NCBI RefSeq assembly: GCF_014207985.1
Contig: NZ_JACHMI010000001.1
Location: 9,531,001 to 9,595,000, forward strand
DNA length: 64,000 nucleotides
Source of the DNA: Nonomuraea rubra
GTDB taxonomy: Bacteria > Actinomycetota > Actinomycetes > Streptosporangiales > Streptosporangiaceae
Direction of reading: 5' to 3'
Shown here: positions 8,685 to 16,806 of the stretch, one piece after another
Position numbering within the stretch: position 1 is the stretch's first letter
How the letters are laid out: every line of letters begins with the position of its first letter
Made by a program: the position numbers and the translations under genes
The notes under the pieces: model-generated
Databases searched by the model: none
What the model saw: the letters and a program-made list of their open reading frames with translations, nothing else
Told to the model about the DNA's origin: nothing

Positions 8685-9665
8685 CTACTCCGCCGCGCTC
8701 AGGATGGCGTCCCACGCGACCTCGGAGGCCAGCGTGCCCAGGCCCGTGGGCTTGACGCCGGACAGCTCGACCTCGTCGGTCGTCATCGCGAACATCGTGT
8801 CACCGTCGGTCAGCGTGTGGAACGGCTGGATGCCGCGGTGCATCGAGCTGTGCACCTGGCGGCCCACCTGCAGCAGCTCGACGTCCGTCAGCTTCACGTT
8901 GGTGATCATCACGGTCAGCGTCGTGTTGCCCATGACGGCGGGGGCCCCGGTCAGCTCGGCGTAGTCGGCGCTCGGGTGGCGGCGCTCGCCCAGCTCGGCG
9001 TGGTAGTTGCCGCGCACCACCCGGCCCTGCCTGTCGATCACCGCGCCCACCGAGTTGACCACCGTCGCGACCAGCACCTTGATCTCGCCGAACGTGCCGA
9101 ACGCGGCGCCCTGCCCGGCGAACTCGGCCCGGCCGAAGTCCACCTTGCCCGCGCTGGCCGTACGCCCCGCGCCGCACCGGCCCACCGGGAACTCGCCCTC
9201 CCTCGCCCACCGCACCGCGGCCCTGCCCAGCTCGGCGTCCGGGTAGACGGCGGTGTCGCGGCAGGAGAAGTCGTAGATCACCGCCCCGGACACCAGTTGC
9301 AGCTCGTCCCACTTGGTGAGGTTGTCCCTGCGGGACAGCAGCTCGTCGCTCACCCCCGCCGCCGCGGCCAGCCCGTACACCGAGCCGCCCGCCAGGCAGA
9401 TGGCGTGGTTGTAGTCGTAGCCGCCGCTCATGCCGACCGCGCCGCCGCGCGCGTCCACGGCCGTGCGGGCGCCCTGCGGGAGGTGGATCACGGTGCAGCC
9501 GGTGGGGCCCTCGCCGTACTCGGCGGTGCCGACGTACACGCCGGGCAGGTCGAACGCGACCGAGCCGCGTCCCGGGCTGGGCTGCGGGGTGAGCGGCAGG
9601 TCCGCGTTGCGCGGGACGCCGGGCGCGAACGCAGACGGCGTCGCGAGCCGGTGCTCGGTGGTCAT
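8685..9665 (-). CDS. P1/S58 family N-terminal hydrolase, NylC-like (6-aminohexanoate-oligomer hydrolase family)
   Basis: This 326-residue protein closely resembles my recollection of NylC, the nylon-oligomer endohydrolase, along its length. TAVDARGGAVGMSGGYDYNH and SSMHRGIQPFH are near-identical blocks. The autoprocessing pair Asn247-Thr248 sits in VMGNTTLTVM. Residues equivalent to the NylC active-site set as I remember it are present: Tyr131, Lys174, Asn204, Thr248, Asp287 and Asp289. The family also includes D-aminopeptidase DmpA and beta-peptidyl aminopeptidase BapA, so the substrate may be beta-peptides or other oligoamides. No secretion signal is seen, so it probably acts on substrates brought in by the ABC importer. 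Its ATG overlaps the ATPase stop. Confidence 0.9.
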   Translation of the reverse strand: MTTEHRLATPSAFAPGVPRNADLPLTPQPSPGRGSVAFDLPGVYVGTAEYGEGPTGCTVIHLPQGARTAVDARGGAVGMSGGYDYNHAICLAGGSVYGLAAAAGVSDELLSRRDNLTKWDELQLVSGAVIYDFSCRDTAVYPDAELGRAAVRWAREGEFPVGRCGAGRTASAGKVDFGRAEFAGQGAAFGTFGEIKVLVATVVNSVGAVIDRQGRVVRGNYHAELGERRHPSADYAELTGAPAVMGNTTLTVMITNVKLTDVELLQVGRQVHSSMHRGIQPFHTLTDGDTMFAMTTDEVELSGVKPTGLGTLASEVAWDAILSAAE

Positions 9666-10396
9666 AGGGCCTCCAGCAGTTGCTTCGAGTACTCGTGTGC
9701 GGGTGCGGTGTAGAAGGTGCGGGTGTCGGCGGTCTCCACGACCTCGCCCGCGCGCATGACGGCGATCCGGTCGGCGACGTAGCGGACGGCGCCGAGGTCG
9801 TGGGAGATGAACAGGGCGCTGAAGCCGTACTCCGCCTGCAGGTCCTTGATCAGGTTGAGGATCTGCACCTGTACGGAGACGTCCAGCGCGCTGACGGCCT
9901 CGTCGAAGACGAGGAACCCCGGCCTGGTGACCAGGGCGCGGGCGATGGAGACGCGCTGGCGCTGGCCGCCGGACAGCTCGTGCGGGTACCGGCCGGCGAA
10001 GTCCGCGCTCAGGCCGACGTGCTCCAGCATCTCGGTGACGGCGTTCCCGTCCGTACGGCCCAGCACGTCGAGCGGCTCGGCGACGCTCTGGCCGACCCGC
10101 ATGCGCGGGTTCAGAGACCAGTGCGGGTGCTGGAGCACCGCCTGCATGCGGCCGGCCAGCTCGCGCCTGCGCCTGGGGAACGGCCGGCCGTCGAACCTGA
10201 CGGTGCCCGCGGTGGGACGTTGCAGGCCGAGCGCCACCCGGCTGGTGGTCGTCTTGCCGGAGCCCGACTCGCCGACCAGCCCGAGCGTCTCGCCCTCGCC
10301 GACCGACAGCGAGACGTGCCGCATCGCGTCGAGGCGGATGCGACGGAACGGGGGCCCGGCGGCAAAGGTGACGGTGACGTCGTCGAGTTCGAGCAT
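9662..10396 (-). CDS. Oligopeptide/dipeptide-type ABC transporter ATP-binding protein (DppF-like), 244 aa
   Basis: Walker A is GESGSGKTTTSR (about 42-53), the signature LSGGQRQRVSIARAL lies near 144, and Walker B LVFDEAVSALD near 166. FISHDLGAVRYVADRIAVM is the H-loop region. It lacks the C-terminal oligopeptide cysteine motif that its partner has, as is common for a shorter second ATPase. The ATG overlaps the stop of the first ATPase in TGATG. It supplies half of the ATPase dimer for the importer in this operon. Confidence 0.92.
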   Translation of the reverse strand: MLELDDVTVTFAAGPPFRRIRLDAMRHVSLSVGEGETLGLVGESGSGKTTTSRVALGLQRPTAGTVRFDGRPFPRRRRELAGRMQAVLQHPHWSLNPRMRVGQSVAEPLDVLGRTDGNAVTEMLEHVGLSADFAGRYPHELSGGQRQRVSIARALVTRPGFLVFDEAVSALDVSVQVQILNLIKDLQAEYGFSALFISHDLGAVRYVADRIAVMRAGEVVETADTRTFYTAPAHEYSKQLLEAL

Positions 10397-11352
10397 CAGG
10401 CCTTCACCTCCTCCTGCTGGGAGGGCCCGAGCCGCAGGCCCGCGGCGCGGTGGCACAGCACGTCCTGGTCGCGGACGCGCACCGGAGCCGGTCGCTCGTG
10501 CTCGCACCGTTCCTCGGCGAACGCGCAGCGCGGCGCGAAGGCGCAGCCGGGGGACGGCCCCGTGAGAACGGGCGGGCGGCCGGGCACCGGCTCCAGGCGC
10601 ACCCCGTGGGCCGCGGCGGCGGGCGCCGACCCGGCCAGCGCCGCCGTGTAGGGGTGGGCGGGGTTGCCCAGCACCTCGCGGGCCGGCCCCGACTCGACCA
10701 CGCGGCCCCCGTACATGACGGCCACCCGGTCGCAGCGGCGGGCCACGGCGGGCAGGTCGTGGCTGAGCCACAGGATGCTCGTGCCCGCCTCGGCGGCCAG
10801 CGAGAAGATCATGTTCGACACCTCCTCGCGCACCTGGCTGTCCAGCGCGGCGGTCGGCTCGTCGGCGACGAGCAGGTCGGGCGAGGTGGCCATGGCCATC
10901 GCGATCGCCACCCGCTGCGCCATGCCGCCGGAGAGCTGGTGCGGGTACGCGCGCAGCACGCGCGGGTCGTCCAGCCTGACCCGCCCCAGGTGGAAGCGCA
11001 CGTCACCGCCCCGCCCGAGCACCAGGCGGAGCTGGGCGCCGACGCGCATGGTCGGGTCGAGCGAGCCGATCGGGTCCTGGAAGACGAACCCGAGATGCCG
11101 CCTGCGCAGGTGCCGCAGCCTGCCGTCCGGCAGGTCGAACACGGGCTCCCCCGCAACCAGCACCTCGCCCTCGGTGCGCCGCGCGGCCCGCGGCAGCAGG
11201 CGGCCGGCGGCGGAGCCGAGCGTGGACTTGCCGGACCCGCTCTCGCCGACCAGCCCGACCGTCTCGCCCTGCGCCACCTCCAGGGAGGCGCCGTCGAGCG
11301 CGCGGGTGCGGTCGTAGTCGATCACCAGGTTCCGTACGGAGAGCAGGCTCAT
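10396..11352 (-). CDS. Oligopeptide/dipeptide-type ABC transporter ATP-binding protein (DppD-like), 318 aa
   Basis: Walker A GESGSGKSTLGS is near residue 35, the signature LSGGMAQRVAIAMAMA near 140, Walker B LLVADEPTAALD near 160 and the switch His in WLSHDL. The C terminus has the oligopeptide-transporter extension PGCAFAPRCAFAEERC, whose spaced cysteines can hold an iron-sulfur cluster in some homologues. It starts inside the permease stop. It is one of the two non-identical ATPases of the import system. Confidence 0.92.
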   Translation of the reverse strand: MSLLSVRNLVIDYDRTRALDGASLEVAQGETVGLVGESGSGKSTLGSAAGRLLPRAARRTEGEVLVAGEPVFDLPDGRLRHLRRRHLGFVFQDPIGSLDPTMRVGAQLRLVLGRGGDVRFHLGRVRLDDPRVLRAYPHQLSGGMAQRVAIAMAMATSPDLLVADEPTAALDSQVREEVSNMIFSLAAEAGTSILWLSHDLPAVARRCDRVAVMYGGRVVESGPAREVLGNPAHPYTAALAGSAPAAAAHGVRLEPVPGRPPVLTGPSPGCAFAPRCAFAEERCEHERPAPVRVRDQDVLCHRAAGLRLGPSQQEEVKA

Positions 11353-12167
11353 GTCAGTGACCTCGTCTCTCGGGGTTCGAGCCGGTCGCGCAGCCCGTCG
11401 CCGACCACGTTGATGGCCAGGATGGCGGCCACCAGCACCACGCCGGGGCCGAGGATCAGCCAGGGCGCGGCGATCATGTACGTGCCGCCCTGCTGGATGA
11501 GCACCCCGAGCGACGCCTGCGGCGGCTGCACCCCGAAGCCGAGGAAGCTCAGCCCGCCCTCGACCGCGATGCCGACCGACAGCGCGTACGTGCCCTGCAC
11601 GGCGATCGTGCCCGCCACGTTCGGCAGCACGTGGCGCAGCAGCACGCGCGGCAGCCGGGCGCCGCTGATCACGGCGGAGGTGACGTAGTCACGCTGCGAG
11701 ACGGCCACGGCGGCGGCCCGGACCAGCCGGGTCATCAGCGGGATCGTCACCAGCACGATGCCCGCCAGCGCCGCCGTCTGCCCGGGGCCGAGCACGGCCG
11801 CGACCAGGATGGCCAGCACGATGGCCGGGAAGGAGTAGAGCACTTCCACCAGGCGCATCACCAGCTCGTTCAGGTAACCGCCACGGTATCCGGCGAGGAT
11901 GCCGAACGCGGCGCTCAGCACCGCCGTGACCAGCACGGCGATCGACGAGAGCAGCAGCGTGGTGCCGACGCCCTCCATGACGCGGGGCAGCACCGAGCGC
12001 CCCAGGTTGTCGGTGCCCAGCCACCAGCCGGGCCCCGGCGGCTGCAGGCGCGGGCCGACGATGGCGTCCGGGTCTCCCCCGGCGCCGGCGAGCGACCCGA
12101 GCGCGAACAGCACCAGGACCGCCAGGCAGGCGAGCCCGCCGATGGACAGCCGGTCCAGCTTCCTCAC
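11349..12167 (-). CDS. Oligopeptide/dipeptide-type ABC transporter permease (DppC-like), 272 aa
   Basis: About six membrane helices are visible. An N-terminal helix is followed by a periplasmic-side GTDNLGRSVLPRVMEG loop, diagnostic of DppC/OppC. The ATPase-coupling EAA-like loop ISGARLPRVLLRHVLPN lies near residue 165. The GTG start overlaps the preceding permease stop (GTGA), and its own stop overlaps the next ATG. It pairs with the DppB-like permease upstream to form the transmembrane channel. Confidence 0.9.
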   Translation of the reverse strand: MRKLDRLSIGGLACLAVLVLFALGSLAGAGGDPDAIVGPRLQPPGPGWWLGTDNLGRSVLPRVMEGVGTTLLLSSIAVLVTAVLSAAFGILAGYRGGYLNELVMRLVEVLYSFPAIVLAILVAAVLGPGQTAALAGIVLVTIPLMTRLVRAAAVAVSQRDYVTSAVISGARLPRVLLRHVLPNVAGTIAVQGTYALSVGIAVEGGLSFLGFGVQPPQASLGVLIQQGGTYMIAAPWLILGPGVVLVAAILAINVVGDGLRDRLEPRETRSLT

Positions 12168-13132
12168 GAGCGCCTCCCCGCCATGACTCCCAGCCGGGGG
12201 TCGATGGCTCCGACGAGCAGGTCGATCAGCACGTTCATGACGATGAACACCCCGGCGGCCAGCAGCACCCCGGCCTGCACGACCGCGTAGTCGCGGCGGC
12301 CGACGGCCTGCACGAGGTAGGAGCCGACGCCCGGCAGGTTGAACACGTGCTCCACGATCAGCGCGCCGCCCAGCAGGTACGCGGTGGTCGTGCCGACGAG
12401 CGTGACCACGGGGGTGGCGGCGTTGCGCAGCACGTGGTGCCTGACGATGAACCACGGCGACTCGCCGCGCCCGACGGCGGCCGTGACGTACGGCTCGACC
12501 AGCACGCCCATGACGGCGTCGCGGGTGGTCCTGGCGGTCACCGAGATGGAGAAGACCGACAGGACGGCGGCGGGCAGGATCATCGTGGCCAGGTTCGCGG
12601 CGGGGTCCTGGGTGAGCGGTATCCAGGAGCCGACCTCCAGGCCGAGCGTGTACCGGGAGAAGACGAACACGACCAGGCTGCCCAGCACGAACTCCGGCAC
12701 GCTGACGCCCAGGCCGCTGACCAGCCGGCCGAGGCCCCCGCCGCCGGTCGGGCGGGCGCGGACGGCGGTCAGCACGCCCAGCGGGACCCCGAGCAGCACG
12801 CTCGCGGCCACCGCCAGCACGGTCAGCTCGGCCGTCACCGGCAGGCGGGCCAGCAGCTCCGCGCCGACCGGCTGGCGGCTGATCATCGAGATGCCGAAGT
12901 CGCCGCCGGCGACGGCGCCCAGCCAGTGCCCGTACTGCATGAAGACCGGCTGGTCGAGCCCGTAGCGGGCGGCCAGCTCCGCCTTCTGCTCGGCGGTGGC
13001 GAACGGCCCGAGCACGGTCTCCGCGAAGCCGCCCGGCATCAGGCGCACGGCGGCGAAGATCAGCACGGAGACGCCCAGGAGCGTGGCGGCCGAGCTGAGC
13101 GCCCGGCCTGACCACCACATCAGCAGCCGCAT
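12164..13132 (-). CDS. Oligopeptide/dipeptide-type ABC transporter permease (DppB-like), 322 aa
   Basis: The N-terminal helix WSGRALSSAATLLGVSVLIF is followed by the extracytoplasmic AARYGLDQPVFMQYGHWL segment and five further helices. The coupling loop GRGESPWFIVRHHVLRNA lies near residue 220. This order is typical of DppB/OppB. It begins 2 bp after the substrate-binding protein stop and overlaps the DppC-like gene by 4 bp, so the transporter genes are translationally linked. Confidence 0.9.
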   Translation of the reverse strand: MRLLMWWSGRALSSAATLLGVSVLIFAAVRLMPGGFAETVLGPFATAEQKAELAARYGLDQPVFMQYGHWLGAVAGGDFGISMISRQPVGAELLARLPVTAELTVLAVAASVLLGVPLGVLTAVRARPTGGGGLGRLVSGLGVSVPEFVLGSLVVFVFSRYTLGLEVGSWIPLTQDPAANLATMILPAAVLSVFSISVTARTTRDAVMGVLVEPYVTAAVGRGESPWFIVRHHVLRNAATPVVTLVGTTTAYLLGGALIVEHVFNLPGVGSYLVQAVGRRDYAVVQAGVLLAAGVFIVMNVLIDLLVGAIDPRLGVMAGRRS

Positions 13133-13134
13133 GG

Positions 13135-14751
13135 TTACTGCGGCTTCTTCACGCGGGCGTCGGCGACCAGGCGCAGCACGTTGCCGTAGCCCTCGGTGGC
13201 GTACAGGCTCGGGCTGAGCGCGTCGGCGCGGTAGGCGACGGTGGAAGGGCGGGTGACCAGCGGGATCATCTGCGCGTCCGCGTCGGCCCTGGCGCAGACG
13301 TCGGCCAGCGCCTTCGCCCGGTCCTGCGGCTGCTGGTTGGCCGCGTCGATCAGCTTGCTGAGCTCCGGGTCCGGCTTCATGAAGCCGGCGTTGAAGCCGG
13401 CCGTCTCCGGGTTCCACCACTTGGTGACCATGCCGGGGTCGGCGTACCCGGCGAACCAGGACATGGCGGCGTCGAACTCGGCGGGCGCCTTGCCGTACAC
13501 CTTGCCGGACCAGCTCGCCTCGTCCAGCTGCTCGATCTTGACGGTGATGCCGGCCTGCTGGAGGTTCTGCTGGATCACCTGGGCGACGGCGGGGGCGGGC
13601 TCGGTGTTGAAGATGGTGAGCGTGAACGACAGGTTCTGCGCGCCCGCCTCGGCCAGCAGCTGCTTGGCCTCGTCCAGGCTCCTGGCGGCCGACGGGAGCG
13701 CGGCCGGGTCGCAGGCGCCCGGCAGGCCGGCCGGGGTGATCGCGGTCGGTTTCCCCTTGCCGCCGAGCGCCACGTCGGCGATCTGCTGGGTGTCGAGGGC
13801 GATGCCGATCGCCTGGCGCACCTTGGGGTCGGCGAGCTTCGAGCCCGGCTTCAGGCTGTTGAGCATCAGGTAGTAGAAGTCCGTGGTGGCCTGGGTGACG
13901 ACCTTGACGTCCTTCGCGCCGGCCAGCATGGTCTCGGAGTCCACGTTGCCCAGGGTGGCCAGGGCGGCGCCGCCGTTCTGCAGGGCCGCGATGCGGGCGG
14001 CCTCCTCGGGGGCGATCGTGATGTTGAGGGTGTCGGCGGCGGGCTTGCCCTGGTTCCAGTACGCGTCGTTGCGCTTGAACGTCCACGAGACGTCCTGGCG
14101 GTGGTTCTCCACCACGTACGGGCCGGTGCCGAGCAGCGTGGTGGCCGGATCGACCGACTTGTCGTCGATCTCCTTCATCGGCAGGATCGCGGCGGGCACG
14201 TTGGCCAGGGCGGCCAGGAACGGCGTGTACGGCTCCTTCAGCGTGACCCTGACCTTGCCGTCGCCGTCCTTCGTGATCTCCTCGACCGGGCCGAGCTGCC
14301 CCGCCCACACCGACTTGGAGGCCAGCAGCCGCTTGAGGCTGCCCACGACGTCGTCGGCCGTCATCTCCCTGCCGTTGGAGAACGTGACGCCCTTGCGCAG
14401 GTGGAAGACGTACGTCTTGTCGTCGGGGGTGTCCCACTTCTCGGCGAGCAGCGGCTGGACACCGAAGTCCGGGCCCACCGTGACCAGCGTCTCGTACGAC
14501 AGCGAGAGGAGCTGCCAGGTCGTGGCCACGTCGGCGAGCTGCGGGTCGTAGCCGGTGGCGGCGCCGCTGTCGATGTGCACCTGAAGGTTGAGCGTGCCGC
14601 CCTTCGCCAGGGCCTGGTCGGCGACGGCGAGAAAGCCGGGGGCGGCGGTCTCCTGGGCGGCGGGGGCCGGGGTGGTGGTCGTTCCGGTGGCGGCGCAGGC
14701 CGTTGCCAGCAGGGCTGCCGCGACACCGCAGGCCAGGCGTATGGGACGCAT
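13135..14751 (-). CDS. ABC transporter substrate-binding lipoprotein (family 5 / DppA-like), 538 aa
   Basis: The N terminus MRPIRLACGVAAALLATACA is a lipoprotein signal with a lipobox ending in Cys19. The mature part is a full family-5 solute-binding protein with YDPQLADVATTWQLLSLSYE, LAEKWDTPDDKTYVFHLRKG and LLGTGPYVVENH. A strong ribosome site (GAGGAG) precedes ATG 14751. This is the outside-facing specificity determinant of the importer. It follows the amine oxidase by 14 bp, suggesting that the imported ligand carries or releases a primary amine. Confidence 0.92.
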   Translation of the reverse strand: MRPIRLACGVAAALLATACAATGTTTTPAPAAQETAAPGFLAVADQALAKGGTLNLQVHIDSGAATGYDPQLADVATTWQLLSLSYETLVTVGPDFGVQPLLAEKWDTPDDKTYVFHLRKGVTFSNGREMTADDVVGSLKRLLASKSVWAGQLGPVEEITKDGDGKVRVTLKEPYTPFLAALANVPAAILPMKEIDDKSVDPATTLLGTGPYVVENHRQDVSWTFKRNDAYWNQGKPAADTLNITIAPEEAARIAALQNGGAALATLGNVDSETMLAGAKDVKVVTQATTDFYYLMLNSLKPGSKLADPKVRQAIGIALDTQQIADVALGGKGKPTAITPAGLPGACDPAALPSAARSLDEAKQLLAEAGAQNLSFTLTIFNTEPAPAVAQVIQQNLQQAGITVKIEQLDEASWSGKVYGKAPAEFDAAMSWFAGYADPGMVTKWWNPETAGFNAGFMKPDPELSKLIDAANQQPQDRAKALADVCARADADAQMIPLVTRPSTVAYRADALSPSLYATEGYGNVLRLVADARVKKPQ

Positions 14752-14765
14752 GGGCCTCTTCTCCT

Positions 14766-16670
14766 CTAGTGGCAGGATGAGCGTTCCGAGGCGCTCGGCG
14801 GGACGTCGAGCGTGGGGTTCCGGTCGAAGAAGCCGACCGGCTTGAGTACGAACCCGCAGGTGTCGACCGGCATGATCGGCCAGTCCTCGGTGCGGGGGAA
14901 GTGCGTCAGGCCGAACGTGTGCCACAGCACGATGTCCTGCCCGTCGAGGTCGCGGTCGGCCCTGGTGTAGGCGGGCAGGCCCGCGCCGCCGGGATGCTGG
15001 TTGACCAGGTCTCCGGCGGGATAGCGCTCCGCGGGGTGGTAGCGGGTGACCCACAGGTGGCTGGTCGCGAACTCGGCCCTGCGGTGGATGCTGGAGCCCT
15101 CGGCGGCCATCAGGGTCGGCTTGCCCTCGGCGTGCAGCGCGTAGCCGACGGGGCGGCCCAGGCGGTTGCGCACGCCGGGGTTGACGACGTGCCAGGTGCG
15201 CTCCGCCTTCAGGTCGGCGTCGCGCCTGGCCTCCCGTTCGGTACGCAGCCGGGTGACGGTGCGGCCGAACGCGTTGCCGTACCGGCTGTCGAGCGGCGTG
15301 GCCTCGACCTCGTCCACGGCGTTGGCCACGCCGTCCACCGTCATGTCCAGCCGGGCGCTGAACAGGTGCTGGTGGTACGGCGCCGCCAGGCCGGGCGCGA
15401 CCTCGGACGCGTACGGGGCGGCCCGGTCGTCGTAGGCGCCGGTGAAGACGATGCCGGTGGCCTTGACCTCCAGCTCGATGGTGCCGTCGAGGTAGAGGTA
15501 CCAGTAGAAGCCGTAGTCGTAGTTGCCGACGGTCACGAAGAACGAGATCACCAGGCGCCGCTGCCTGCGCGTCTCCCTGGAGCCGTTGGCCGGGTCGGTG
15601 TGCTTCCACAGCACGCCGTAGTCCTCCTCGTGCATGCAGATGGCGTTCCTGATCACCTTGGGCGTGCCGGCGCCGTCGGTGACGACCGCGTCGAAGTAGG
15701 TGATCTCGCCGAGGCAGTCGCAGCCGAGTTCGAGGGAGTTGGCGAGCTTGCCGAGCTGGTACTCGCCGGTGTCGAAGTAGTTCTGCCAGAAGCGGATGGG
15801 GCTCGGGTCGCCGTACGGGACGACCATCTCGGCCACCGACGCCCGGTAGACGATCGGCCTGGTGCGGCCGCCGTCCTCGAAGCCGATCCGGTGCAGGGTG
15901 AGGCCCTCGCGCATGTCGTAGCCGAGCCGCAGGCTCCACTTCTCCCAGGTGACGAGCGGGCCGTCGACGGTGAAGCTCGGGCCGTCCGGCTGGGTGATGT
16001 GGATGGGCTTCTGCGTGGTGCGGTGCTCGACGTGGGTGTAGTCGCCGCTCTCCTGGGGGATGGGCTGGGGGCCGGTGTCCACGATCTCCAGCACCTCGCC
16101 CTTGACCAGGTCGACGTACGCGACCAGGCCGTCCACGGGGTGGGCCCAGGGGAGGCTCTCGGGGGTGGGCATCCGGTGCGCCAGCACCCTGGCGACCCGC
16201 CTGCCCTCCTCCTTCGCCAGCCCGAAGTGGCCGGCGCTGAGCGCGGCCAGGTAGACGCCCGCCGGGTCCTCGATGCCCCTCCTGGCCAGGGCCTGCGCCC
16301 AGTCCCCGTCCTCGCGGAGCACCCTGCGGACCAGGGCGTGCTCCTCGTCCAGCATCGGCACCTGGCCGTCGGTCAGGGGGTCGATCGGGGCGGCGGTCTC
16401 CACCTTGCCGTCGCCGATGGACACGATCACGTCCTGCGCGGCCTCGGTGGCCAGGTCCAGCAGGAGCGCGCGGGCCCTGCGGGCGGGGCGGGCGGTGCCG
16501 GACTCGTACGCCAGCACCTGGTCCTTCGGCGGCTCCTCCAGCCCGAGATAGGCCACCCGGACCGTCTCGGTCAGCAGGCCGTCCGTCATGAGAACCCGTC
16601 TGACCTCGTCGATCTCCTGCGCGGCGAGCGGGTCGAGAGGGTGGGGACGCATCCCGGTGGACAGGTGCAA
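14766..16670 (-). CDS. Copper/topaquinone-containing primary amine oxidase
   Basis: This enzyme oxidises primary amines to aldehydes, releasing ammonia and hydrogen peroxide. Numbering from the internal Met at 16652, the topaquinone precursor is Tyr378 in VGNYDYGF, the catalytic base is Asp294 in NYFDTGEYQ, and copper ligands His427 and His429 sit in PYHQHLF. A third His is in GLTHFPRTEDW. The block NSLELGCDCLGEITYF matches Arthrobacter phenethylamine and histamine oxidases. I start at TTG 16670 because AAAGGGG precedes it; ATG 16652 is the alternative. It is first in the nine-gene operon, directly downstream of an 18-bp palindrome. No signal peptide is seen. Confidence 0.92.
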   Translation of the reverse strand: MHLSTGMRPHPLDPLAAQEIDEVRRVLMTDGLLTETVRVAYLGLEEPPKDQVLAYESGTARPARRARALLLDLATEAAQDVIVSIGDGKVETAAPIDPLTDGQVPMLDEEHALVRRVLREDGDWAQALARRGIEDPAGVYLAALSAGHFGLAKEEGRRVARVLAHRMPTPESLPWAHPVDGLVAYVDLVKGEVLEIVDTGPQPIPQESGDYTHVEHRTTQKPIHITQPDGPSFTVDGPLVTWEKWSLRLGYDMREGLTLHRIGFEDGGRTRPIVYRASVAEMVVPYGDPSPIRFWQNYFDTGEYQLGKLANSLELGCDCLGEITYFDAVVTDGAGTPKVIRNAICMHEEDYGVLWKHTDPANGSRETRRQRRLVISFFVTVGNYDYGFYWYLYLDGTIELEVKATGIVFTGAYDDRAAPYASEVAPGLAAPYHQHLFSARLDMTVDGVANAVDEVEATPLDSRYGNAFGRTVTRLRTEREARRDADLKAERTWHVVNPGVRNRLGRPVGYALHAEGKPTLMAAEGSSIHRRAEFATSHLWVTRYHPAERYPAGDLVNQHPGGAGLPAYTRADRDLDGQDIVLWHTFGLTHFPRTEDWPIMPVDTCGFVLKPVGFFDRNPTLDVPPSASERSSCH

Positions 16671-16688
16671 CGTTCGGCCCCTTTCTGC

Positions 16689-16706
16689 TGCCGGAACGTT
16701 CCGGCA
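16689..16706. promoter_or_regulatory. 18-bp perfect palindrome, probable LacI-family operator
   Basis: TGCCGGAACGTTCCGGCA is a perfect inverted repeat centred on a CpG, the usual form of a LacI/PurR-type operator. It lies 18 bp upstream of the amine oxidase start and about 100 bp upstream of the divergent LacI gene. It could block the operon promoter and possibly autoregulate the repressor. Confidence 0.75.
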
Positions 16707-16806
16707 AGTTTCGCGATAACTTAATTGCGATGGCCGGAGGGCACAAGACCTGGAGCCCAGGCGAAACACATCGTTTACGGGAGACAGGGCTCGAAGAGGG
16801 GGGTGA

